From positions 2,971,720 to 3,035,719 of the forward strand of contig OX442433.1 in NCBI GenBank assembly GCA_949361645.1: DNA of 64,000 nt, in the 5' to 3' direction. The translations under genes and the position numbers were made by a program. The stretch comes from Spongilla lacustris. Taxonomy: Eukaryota > Porifera > Demospongiae > Spongillida > Spongillidae. Below the pieces are notes generated by a model. The model was not told where the DNA came from. It did not search any database and saw only the letters and a program-made list of their open reading frames with translations. Positions 37,346-49,600 of this stretch are shown in pieces (the first letter of the stretch is position 1; every line of letters starts with the position of its first letter).

Positions 37346-37483
37346 TAATGTGTGCTCTCTTTACTGTGGGTATAGGGTAGTCCGCTGTAGATCTGAGTTC
37401 TCTCTTTACTATAGTAGTCTGTAGTATATGTACTGTATGCTCTCTTTCATTCACATGCATGTGGATGAAAGAGAGCCCACATG

Positions 37484-37740
37484 CAGTGTCATCGTCCGTT
37501 CCAATAAAGCAATCCGGTCCCCTGCATATAGCTCTTAGAGTCGCGTCAGGTATTAATTGATACAATTTTATTACATCGCTTCAACTCCGCCTCGCGAGCT
37601 TTAGCTAGCTCCTGCCGTAATCATCGTCCGTTCCAAAAGGCAATCTGGTCCCCGGCATACAGCTCTTAGAGTCGCGTCAGGTATTAATACAATTTTATTA
37701 TATCGCTTCAGCTCCGCCTCAAGCTCGTTAGGTAGCTCTT
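37484..37740. repeat. Two-copy ~130-bp tandem duplication
   Basis: TCATCGTCCGTTCC...GGTCCC...GCTCTTAGAGTCGCGTCAGG...AATTTTATTA...TCGCTTC occurs at about 37487 and again at about 37622. On the minus strand both copies read IPDATLRAVCRGPDC-like peptides, which may be fortuitous. The second copy abuts the P-like deletion derivative. Confidence 0.85.
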
Positions 37741-37854
37741 GTATGTCAAGTTTATTAATTGTTATCGTTTTGATCTCGTGACTATTATTTGGCTGTAGCT
37801 TTGGCGGTTGAAATGGCGACCTTAGAGCTCTTCGATTCTTTATAGATATTAGAG

Positions 37855-38655
37855 TAGAGGGATTGGAAACCGAGCCAATTAACACCAATTAACAGCTGCA
37901 TTCCGCGTTTTCTCGTCCCCAGTCTTTTCATCTTGAAAAACGTGCGATGGCGGTCCCTGTTGGAGGATCAGGATTGTATACTGGTATGTAGGTTATAAAC
38001 AAATCAGCCAGTTTAGACTCTAGAGGCAAACGCTGCACTGGGACGCTCATTTGTAACGATATTGAACGCTTGCGCTTTCGAGAGCTAAGACGATGGCCTG
38101 TACGATATATCTATACGTTCGTGATGAACGCAACAAAATGGCAAAATTCAATCACTTCAACGCTTCAAAACCAGCCAAAGCAACGTACAAAACACTCCTC
38201 TATTTCAAAATCGTAACTAAAGTTTAGAAACCCATACACAAATTCTCAGCACGCCCCTCAGTCAACAAAGGTACAAAATGGCGTTTTTTTTGTGTCTTTT
38301 TGGACTAGTAAAACGTTTTTGCCTTTTAGAAATTATACTAAACAACGTAATCTATTGGATACAACAAGTGTGGGGCCATAAGTTCGTTACAGTTCGTTTC
38401 TTTACTCAGTTGTACGCCCAAAACATGTTATTGAGATTAAGCATATATCTAATGTTTAGATGATCGTAAAAATACGCCGATTACATTGCCCGAGAGTACA
38501 CATTTGTATCTATCACAATAGCGTGTTACTTGCCACTGTTTTCGTAGATTTTGACTCTCTTACGGTGGGCGAGGCCTCATTAGCACTAACGCGGATGGCG
38601 CGCAATGATCTCCGTAGAAATCTATAGCTCACGTGATCGGTTTCCAATCCTCTAT
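37855..38655 (-). mobile_element. Non-autonomous P-like element, 0.8 kb
   Basis: The left end GTAGAGGGATTGGAAACCGAGCCAATTAAC matches the complement of the right end of the 26-31 kb P-like element. The right end (CTATAGCTCACGTGATCGGTTTCCAATCC) matches the complement of that element's left end. It is therefore the same family inserted in opposite orientation, with the transposase region replaced by about 0.7 kb of unrelated non-coding sequence. Confidence 0.82.
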
Positions 38656-39071
38656 GGATTCTTCATTTAACAGTAAACGAGACAGATTACTACGTCAACT
38701 GTAATGAGGTTTGCATTACTCGTGGATTGCCGTCGTATTTCTAAGTGTTACGCTATATTATTACTAGAGTCACTTTGGACTGAATCCCGGGAAGCTGAAT
38801 TGGTGATGCTCCATTTCATACGAGAGAGGCAACGGCATGCAGCTTCACCTGATAGTAAGGTAATTAATGGCCTTTGTTGTGCATGTGCGAATCCAGAGTA
38901 CACTTCGACTATGTGATCATGAGCCTATGATGCTCACGCCGTCGATGCTCACGCTGCTCTGGATAAATTGGCCTACTTGTCGATATTTGCAACGTAAATA
39001 TATGCCTTTAGTTCTAATAACAGCGCATGCATGGCTGTAGCGGTTCGAGCGCCAATCGGACAAGCTAGGTG

Positions 39072-39249
39072 GTAACACAGCAAAAAAACGCGTCAAATCA
39101 ATTATTGATTCACAATTGATTTCACAGTAAAATCAATCGCAAATCACGTGCACTTGATTTTACTGTGAAATCATGCGTTGATTTATCAATGGATTTAAAA
39201 TCTGTTGCGAAATCAATAATTGATTTGATGCGTTTTTTTGCTGTGTAAG
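39072..39249. mobile_element. Palindromic MITE, ACACAGCAAAAAAACGC ends
   Basis: ACACAGCAAAAAAACGCGTC at the left and GATGCGTTTTTTTGCTGTGT at the right are inverted. The arms continue through AAATCAATTATTGATT and its complement to a centre near 39148. It is about 175 bp long, possibly within TA or TAA. No coding capacity. Confidence 0.88.
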
Positions 39250-39955
39250 CGAAACATGATTCAACATGCATGTGCCTCTATTTAGCGATGGCTTCGATCT
39301 CGAACATGCTACATGTAGTTGAGCGTCCGTTTTGATAACCAAGTGTGTTATGCTTGTTTTTATGCTACTTGTCCTATAGGCGATTTCGCGGAAAGGTATT
39401 GTTTCCTAGCCTACTACTAGCTTCGAGAGCGTCATTGCTGTGTCACGTGCTACGACAGAAGTCAGTTCTCTTCCAATCTTGGTGAGTGACTAATACTTTA
39501 TGTGTAGCGATTGTAACGCACGTCATCCCATGCAATACGCTAGTTCAAAACAATCCTCATTGTGGCCACAGAAGCGCAACATGTTCAGGTTAGTGCTATT
39601 CGCGACGTCTCTGCATGTGTTAGTATTGCCTTTTCCCCATACAGCACAAGAGTGTGAATTTATGAGTTAACTGAAGCATCAGGACCCGCGGTAGTGGTAG
39701 TCTCGTACCCAGACCCAAATGTACGTAACGATGATTATCGCTTACAGTATAACATCACGTACAGAGGATTAGGGCTTAGCACGAGAAACAGTACCCAGTG
39801 TTGTCTCCGAAGACCCTATGATTTTTTCACAAAACCACCGACGTCGGACGGGACCGACTAGACCTGGTACATTGTCCAAGTATTAAACCCTAACCCTTAG
39901 CCTAAGTCTTTGACTGAACACTCCTGGCAGAGAAAAAAACATTAGGGGAATAAGT

Positions 39956-40238
39956 AAATCAAAAACTTCTCTATCGAGAAAGTGATTGGTGTGATGTAGG
40001 ATTGGTGGTGCAAAAAGCAAGGAAACAAGGTACAGTTTGTTAAAGTGAGGTTTGGTAGGATCCTACAACTATAACAGTCCTACATTTGCAAATAGGCTTC
40101 TTCATTTGCAAATTCAGGACTAAGTTGTAGGATCCTACCAATCCTCACTTTAACATACTGTACCTTGTTTCCTTGCTTTTTGCATCACCAAACCTACATC
40201 CCACCAATCACTTTCTCGATAGAGAAGTTTTTGATTTA
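39956..40238. repeat. Palindromic repeat, family copy 1
   Basis: Arms of about 115 bp (AAATCAAAAACTTCTC... with ...GAGAAGTTTTTGATTT) surround a ~50-bp AT-rich loop containing two CATTTGCAAAT motifs. The same palindrome occurs at 51855-52120 and, with only the left arm and loop, at 60765-60950. A repeat-family lead GACTGAACACTCCTGGCAGAGA precedes copies at 39911 and 60726. Confidence 0.88.
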
Positions 40239-40667
40239 CTTGTAGATATTAGAGGTACCTCTAATATCTATGACTGAAGTGACTTGCTTGATCAAGCGAT
40301 TTGTTTGCTGTTGTGTTTAATAAACATCGTTTGTATAGTCATTAAATGTGCCATGTTTAGCGGAGTAGGTATACTAGCTTCTAAAAGGCGGGGCATTGAC
40401 GTTCCGCTGCAGTGTAAGAACGGATTGAAAGACGGGTGAAACGTAATGCATACAAATTAAATACGTAAGCGGACGTACTAACTGCAGGGATCTGTATCCA
40501 CATCCGTATGCAATCAGTCCACGCACGGGGATCGGAAGCTTATGACTGCCGATGCCCGTACTCCTCCGAATACGGATGCACTTAGTATACGTAAGCATGC
40601 AGTACCGTATTTGCATTAGCGAGTCGCTGTGTAAGCGGAAGGTGCTTAGCATCAATCTGCAGGCCCC

Positions 40668-43600
40668 ATGCAATCCAGGTTACATCCAGTGTTTCCATTC
40701 TTCCACATGGTGATGGGCAGCATGGACCAGCTTATTGAGCAATGCAGGAAGAACACAAATGAAGTTGTGGATGTACTTGGAAATGCTGCTGTGTCTTTCA
40801 GCCACAAACATCATGATATGCAGGACGAGTTTCTTAGCCTACGTAAGATACTGTTAAGCAGCATCAAAGAGAAGGAAACGGTGAGAACTTTTTGTGTTTG
40901 TGTGTAATGTGTGTGTGTGTGTGCAAGTCAACTTTGGTCCTTTACACTCCTCTTTTTTATAGAATGCTTCAAAAGAGTGTTTGGTAGTCTGCATGCATGC
41001 AGTTGTTAATAACCCTGAGCTGTGGCCCTGCTACTTTAGCAATTTCATCTTCACCAAGCTTCATCTAGCAGGCTCAGACTCCAATGTTGAAAGACAGATC
41101 AATCAAGAAGTGTTTAGTAACCTCAACACATTAGACATACCTGAGAGGATAGTGTACCTTCATACCTACATGGCTGTATATCAGTTGGAACTAGCCAAAG
41201 TGGCCACTATTCTTCATTCACTTTTTTTGCTTCAAAAAATCAAGAAGGTCTATCCCAGTGTTCCTTCCTGCCCATCTCTATATCTACAAACCAACTAGTG
41301 TATTATGTCCATCAGTCTGGAAGTGCTCTAAGCATTCAATATTTGACCACCTTTATAATTAGTGCTCTATTTAAAGCCCTCCTGGGCTGCATGTATGCAA
41401 GTGTACCACAAGCAGGTGCACTTGAGCAGCAAAAGCTGTGGTACAAGACTTACCTGGACATAAAGACTCTTCCCTCTCTTGCAAACAACATCAGTGTGGG
41501 GGCTGTGTTGGATGAAGGCATGGAACTGGTGAGGGCCCAGTTGAATGTGATGCAGGCCACGTTTGCAGTTCTTTAGTGTAAACCAGATTGTGACAGGGAG
41601 GTGTTAAGTGGGGGGCAGAAAGTGTTCAGTACCTTGTTCAATAGGCACTTCAAGAAAGATGATGAGGTGTGTGAAATGTATGTATGTATGTATGTATGTA
41701 TGTATGTATGTATGTATGTATGTATGTATGTATGTATGTATGTATGTATGTATGTATGTATGTATGTATGTATGTATGTATGTATGTATGTATGTATGTA
41801 TGTATGTATGTATGTATGTATGTATGTATGTATGTATGTATGTATGTATGTATGTATGTATGTATGTATGTATGTATGTATGTATGTATGTATGTATGTA
41901 TGTATGTATGTATGTATGTATGTATGTATGTATGTATGTATGTATGTATGTATGTATGTATGTATGTATGTATGTATGTATGTATGTATGTATGTATGTA
42001 TGTATGTATGTATGTATGTATGTATGTATGTATGTATGTATGTATGTATGTATGTATGTATGTATGTATGTATGTATGTATGTATGTATGTATGTATGTA
42101 TGTATGTATGTATGTATGTATGTATGTATGTATGTATGTATGTATGTATGTATGTATGTATGTATGTATGTATGTATGTATGTATGTATGTATGTATGTA
42201 TGTATGTATGTATGTATGTATGTATGTATGTATGTATGTATGTATGTATGTATGTATGTATGTATGTATGTATGTATGTATGTATGTATGTATGTATGTA
42301 TGTATGTATGTATGTATGTATGTATGTATGTATGTATGTATGTATGTATGTATGTATGTATGTATGTATGTATGTATGTATGTATGTATGTATGTATGTA
42401 TGTATGTATGTATGTATGTATGTATGTATGTATGTATGTATGTATGTATGTATGTATGTATGTATGTATGTATGTATGTATGTATGTATGTATGTATGTA
42501 TGTATGTATGTATGTATGTATGTATGTATGTATGTATGTATGTATGTATGTATGTATGTATGTATGTATGTATGTATGTATGTATGTATGCATTTATGTG
42601 TGTGTGTGTGTATGTATTTATGTATGTATGTATGTATACTATTATGTATGTATGTATTCTAGAATTGAAAACTGGACAACTTAAAATGCAAAATTCTGCT
42701 AAAAGAACAGCGGCATGTAAAACTATCATAATAAGTACCTTCAGTGACCATCCACACTTTTATCGTACCATTTCATCACATGCCCACTTCTGGTCACTAC
42801 ACCCTTTTAAACATATTTCTTGGCCATGGTAAAACAGTCTTTTTTGTTGGTGATCTTGAATTTATTTTTCAAATGTTGTAGTTCCATAATTAAAAGTGTG
42901 TTCACAATACCGCAAGAGATGGAGAAATGGGTTGCTGCTACACCACCGATAGGATATGGTTTAGGTTGGAATTTCTTGCAGTTTTGTGTGCACACTTTCA
43001 ATTACTGAACTACAAGACTTGAAAAATAAATTTGAGATCCTTGTTTCCTAACAAAAATACAGTTTTATGGCAAAATTCGCATCATAAAGACTCCGTTTTA
43101 CCCTGGACCAAAAAAACCCTGTATATTTAGATTCAAAAGGATGTAGTGGCCAGAAGCAGTTATGTGACTAGAAATGAAATGGTACGAAACATGTGTATAG
43201 AAACGTTAGGCACGAGGTGTTCTTTTAGCAGACGATTTGCACTTAAATTGTCATGTTTTCAATTGTAGATACTTTATGTGTGTATGTATGATTGTTAATT
43301 GTTTTATGTAACTGTTTTCATTTGAAGGACAAGTGTCCCAATCTTGCAGAGGTGTGTCAAGTGGCATTAAAGTATCTCCAGGAATCAATCGCAGGGAATG
43401 ATCAAGTACACAGGTTGATTGGGAGGCTGTTCACTCATTTCTTCCCAGTTGACAGTACAATTTGCAGCACTGATGACTATTGCTGGTTCCTTCATTTTGC
43501 TAACAATCAGAGTCAGTGGGTATTATTTGAGATAGCAAGACCTAAATCCAACCTAGAATTGTGTCAAAATGTGGATGCACTGTACATCCACTTTTTCAAG

Positions 43601-46600
43601 TTGTATTTGTGTCATATTTTGGGTGAACAAAATGGTGATAGCACATCTTCATGTAATCCATTAGCATTTTATAATGACAGGGTAAGTTTTATTATGTACA
43701 TACAAAAGTATTTTATATGTACATGATCTTAGTTATCTTTCAGAATGCTAAACATGTTTTTGTTTAATGTACAGTCTATGGTTCTTGGTGATATTTCATT
43801 AAAAATGTGTGCAAATAATCAATTTGAAATTTGTACACATTGTTATTGGGTCATATTCAACTGATCCATCTTTGTTTTGTCCTCATGTACTCATATGAAA
43901 CTTGGTCCTTACACCATTGCATGTGGATTTTCTTCAAATTCAGACTTGTTCTCTTGTTGGTGAGGTCCTAATGTCTGCTACTGATCTGGGGCCTCCTACC
44001 CATTACAAACCTATTTTCTACCAGAGATTCATTACACTTGGATTAGATGCTGTTGTAAGTGGATACCAATATAAAACAATAAGTTGTCTAGTGCTAAGTT
44101 ATACCTAGTGCCAGTAAGAATTACGACGACTAAACTTACATGATTTGATTTAATGGAGAAATGGATGGAATGTGTGAGAAATTTAAGTCATCTGTAACTG
44201 ATCTATAAAGACAATAATGGTGTAAAATGGCAGACAATGCCAATTGTTCTGAAAATCTATCCTGGCAGGGAGTACAGCAGAAGAGGTTTTTGCTGTTCAG
44301 CCATTTATGGAACATAAATGTAGTTACATGTAGTTACATTGAATATTGATTAGTAGTACAGACATAGTACAAGTGCTTTTAGGAATAGCATTCGTTAAAG
44401 GTGCCTTACTTTATGTACCTAGATTTATTACATTCTGCAAAGTATTTTTAAATTTATATATCGCTCCACTGGTACATCTAATCTTGCACATGTATCACAT
44501 GTATTAAAGCCTAAGTAAACATTGCCCAATTCCAATAGTACTAATACTATGTGAGTCTACCATTTATATACCCAGGTGTACAACTATTGCCTCTGGGATG
44601 ACATTCCAGACATTTAACATTAAATGTAACTACTTACTAATGTGCAATAAATGTATTCAATACATAATTGGAAAATATGTCAAAAGCAATTCTAAAAGTA
44701 CTGATACAAGGAATACAGGCAAACCCACCAAAAATAATAATAAGTAATTGGAATAATTGGGAAACAAATTAGTGATTGGAATTAAAACACTAGTCTCTTC
44801 TCATACACCATTTTAATTATCTTTTCCATTTTGATAATTATGATTTGCTTCAGAGTGCCCGCATGCAACAGCCACTGGCTCATCTGTACTTCTTGATGGT
44901 GTTGGAGCATCTCTTTGGCAAACAGCAAGCTTTGCCTGCTCTTCTTCAAATGTATTCCATGATCACTAAGGTATTATTCATATATTACCACCACATGCAA
45001 CTGTGTAAATGTTGTATGGTCCAAATAAACACATCATGCACATACACATCTACGCATCACATATCCACCACATACACAATTATACAGCTGTGTAGGTCAC
45101 CCACTACAAATGATCAGGAGAAAGTACTTCTGTACATTGAACTGCAAGCTGTGGTGCAGGTTACAGTGCAGCAAGTGGCCATTTATCTTGACCCGTCTCA
45201 GCCCAACAAGAATTTACAGTTATCAGATGTCATACAGGGTGTCAATTCTGTTCTAGAAGACCCTGCAACAGGAGGAGGTGCCTGCATGGGCCATGCATAT
45301 GTTCTTGCATTGCATCTCCTAAAATGTTTAAAGAGTTTCAGGAAATTTACACACCTGTTGACTGCACAGTTTGATTCCATTTTCGGGGGCATAACCTGTC
45401 TGGAGCAGTTTAGTGCAAAGCTGAAGGTAATGAGTCAGGAATCTATCCTGGTCAGATTTTTCATTTAGCAGCTAGAGGGACAAAGAAAGTGTTTTTCTAG
45501 TAGAACAGAGCTTGACTATTATGCCTAAACTGCATTCATCATAATATATTCTGATATAAAATACAACATTAGTAAATAACCCGCATCATTGAAGACTTGT
45601 TTATACCAGGTGTATTACTAGTTTTGGTGTTGTTCTGTTATTAAATGTATTTGTCCAGGTTTAGTATTCCTAAATTAATCATACCATTTCAACAATTTAT
45701 CTATTACCTGATTTCTTTTATAACATAATGCTGATAGATCAATATAATCCAAATAACAAATCATTAAGGATATATTTTGAATACCCAAATAACTTACATG
45801 ATTGGAAAATATATTCACAAGCTGGTTGCCATGTTTTTGATGGCACAAATTAAACAATAATGTTACTTCATATTGCTCTCTTGCCCCCCCACCCCCCATA
45901 TGCATTCACACACACATCCAAATTTCTTTTAACATCAATGAAAAGTCAATTTTTACAAATGAGATGTGTTTCTTTTCTTCTCTGTTATAAATACAACTGA
46001 TTTTGTCTTGCGTTATCACATATACATGTACTTTCATGCACATATGACTCTAGTCCATCCAGTTTATGCAGTAGTTTGTTACTTTGAACAAGCATAATTT
46101 TATTCCACCATATCCACATGAACAGTCAGATCCAAAGCTGGCAGAATCAAAACAACACCCATTTCCATTTATTTTTGAAGAAAACTCCCCACTGGCTACC
46201 CTTTATCAAAATGTACGTAGAACTATGCTGAAGATAGATGATGGAAAGTGCAAAATTGATGATCTAATCAAAATAGCACAATATAGGTAACCAGTTGCAC
46301 ATACAGAAAATTCATCATGAGTACTGTGTGCATGTGTGCATGCCATCTATGTGCATACATGTCTGCAAATTTGTTTGTGCATAGGATGCTACTAACCGCA
46401 AATGCATTACCTCCTATCCCTAATCCTTAAAATTATTGTCTCTGTATGTTTCAGCTTCACATCACCAAAATCAACTACACTGGATACAAAAGGGCATTCA
46501 GAATGGTTGTCTGGCTAACTGTATACTATGACTTCTTCGATCAAAATGTAAGGCACCTCTTTGATTGTTTAATGGATTTAATTTTTGTGTTTCATTCAGA

Positions 46601-49600
46601 AAATCTCAAAAGTATTACAGAACTCTATGGACAAAATGTCTCGCTTCTTTGAACAAGGCCATATAGCCATCATCCAACGGTTCCTAAATCCTGAACTTAC
46701 ATTGCCCAGTGAGGGTGATGCAGTTTTTGATTTACAGCAGGGAAGTGAACATCTAATGCAGAGTAAGGGCAGAGGATCCTCTTTTGAAGCTATTTCGACC
46801 TTCAAAGTCCCAGCCTGCAGGTATGTTAAGGTCTGTACTCCAGTGCTGCTTTGTCTCCTTTGCACAAATTATATAGACCAATCAGATGTAGACCTTCGCC
46901 ATGCCCTGGCTAACACGGTTGCTGCAGTGATAGCATCTCCTAAAGCCAGCAATCACCTTTGGTACCACATGTTTTCACCTGGTGAACTTCAGGATACGTA
47001 CATGACAGGCTTCATGGTAACATTGATGCCACATTGATAATGTCTCTTGGTTAAAGCAAGCTTTTATTCACAGTACGAATCAAAAGTTAACTCTAATGGC
47101 CTCCAGTATAACTGTGGAGTCAAACTTTCACCAGATGGTCTGTTTGGTTGTCAGGACTATTTGAAGCATGCATGCAGGGGCACCTATACCCTCCACTCCC
47201 TCTACCTTCTCCTGTGGGCCAACTTTGGGGCATTTTGTATGGCACTCTTCACACAGCCCAATGCTGACAAGAAGCTGCAAGGAACTATCATCTCTGACTG
47301 GCTTTCCATTCGCCATAATTCATCCAAGATTCCTTTATCAGAATTCACACAATATCATTGTATTGTGGGAAAAAAGAAGTGGTGAGTGGGAAGCATTATA
47401 TAAATGTATGTTTGCTAGGCAGTAATTGCATTATATTGTAATTGAGAAATACAGCACAAATATAACACCAATCCTTGTTTAGCAAGATCAAGCAGCTATT
47501 AATTATTTGGTTTATTGCCCTAAAATAATTAGTGATGGGCTGAACATTGATTCCTTGTCTTTTATAATGCTGGCTATTATATAGGTCTTTCCTTTATAGT
47601 AAGCTTGTGGTTCTGGTCTCAACGATATAACACTCTTGAATTTGTCCCTTGCTTTTATCAATATTGCAGTCTTGTAAAAAGTTCCCTTATCCCAAGCATA
47701 TAAGGCACCTGCTTGTGCTGATGGAATAAATATTTTGCAAGGCTGTATGATGAGGCTGAATGAGATTTCATCTCATCTCAGGAATTGATTTTTCCTAAAT
47801 GTTTTATTCCTATGCGAATTCAAACACAAGGTGTCCCTTCTTGTTGAATGGAATCATAAAATTGACTGTTTTGAAATGTGTTAGATCGATTTCCATTTTT
47901 GTAATCAATGATGGTAAGCTTATAGCTTTTCCATCTAGTTTCTTGAGGAAGAAATTTGGACACTGTTCTATTCTCTAAGGTTTTCAAGGCTCTGAAAAAG
48001 TTGTACTCAAATATGTTCCAGAACTTCTGATGGCTTCCTCTCTATTTTTAGCTCCTGCATGCCATTGCTATTACATTTATGAGATATTTATGCACACTGG
48101 ACATGTATCATTAGTTTGGAAGAGCTTTACACAAGTTGCCCAGTAATTTATATAGACCTGTCTCAGATACATATATCTCTAGCAAAGTTATGGAGAGTGT
48201 GATTTATTGCTAAGGGCTTTGATACTGTGTCCCATTTGAAGTTATTGCTTAAGTAGAAGCTTATGGTTTTAAATCAGCCTTACTTCAGTGGATTAAGATG
48301 TCTATTTCATATCAGCCACCATGGAAGCATTTCAGGGGTCCTCTCATTGTTTCTGTAATATGTTACTGATCTTTTCAACCATGTTTTACCTTATGCTGGC
48401 ATTAAAATATTCTTATGTGGATAATCAAACAACAACAGTTATGCAATCTTTGCAAATCTTTGTTCCTGGACTCTGACTTGGCAACTCACTGTTGCTACAT
48501 ACATAAGCAAGTGTTCTGTCATTTCCTTTGGTTCTCAAAGTGGTATACCTGCACCTTACTCAATTCCTTGTATTCCTTTGCAACTTGCATAATCTATTGG
48601 TTTGCATTTGATTTCAGATCGTAAATGTAAACCCACTACACACTGTTCTAGAGTGTGTAATTACTATTAAAGTAAAAATCAATAAATATTTTAAATGTTT
48701 TGTAATTTTTTTGGCATTTTCAACTTGATAGTCGATTATTTCAAGCATGAAATAGATTTCACTGTAAATTAGCCAACAATTACGTAGTGTTTGCAAATTA
48801 TTCACATTTACCCTATAGCTCAAGGGCGGATCCAGCGAGGGGGTCCTGGGGGTCCGGACCCCCCCCTCAGGACCCATGATGAATATAATTACTATCAATA
48901 CCCCAGTCGCGTGCGCATAAAGGTGCTTCGTGCTTTGGTGTATTGTTCCTCGACGACGCATCGTTGAAAATAGGCGTCGGGGGGGGGGGGGGGGGGGGGG
49001 GGACTGATTTAATTTCATACAATGACATCGTTCGTACACGCGACGGTGACATAGAAACATTATATGTATCTTTGGTGACGCATAAAATTGCATGCGCGTC
49101 GCCTATGTGATTCGCGATTTTTTATAATTCACTCGACCAGCATTAATACGTGCCAAGAGCTAGGTGGTTTTCAAATTGCAGGCTATATACATGTTGGTCC
49201 GCTGAAGATTTATGCAGCTGATATACAGGGGACAAAATAGAATACTGTTCATTGCTTGAAGTAGGTTATCTGAGTATGATGCAAATTTTAAGTGGCTCAA
49301 GTATCGAAGTAACCTTAGATCTACCGCGCTATGTTAACGCTGGTGTTCGCCGGAGCTAACATTTAGCTATCTGTGTGTACCTAGGTTTGTAAAATTAATT
49401 AAACTAATTAAACCAATAATTGTCAAAAAATAAATAACTTATAGCCTGCCCATTATTAAATGTTGTTGGTGCGTACACGTACGTGTACGAGCGTATCCAA
49501 TTCACTGCCGCGCCGAAGAGCTTAAATTACTGATTGGTTTTAGTAGTGATGTATACATGTACATGTATGTCAGTGCAGACAACGCACTACAAGTTCAGTA

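Noticed and set aside
37601..37888. 95-codon minus-strand frame with IPDATLRAVCRGPDC
   Set aside because: It runs through a tandem duplication and a transposon TIR. No family recognised.
41601..42832. Open frames of 320-380 codons on both strands
   Set aside because: They consist of translated TATG tetranucleotide repeat (YVCM or YIHT periodic peptides).
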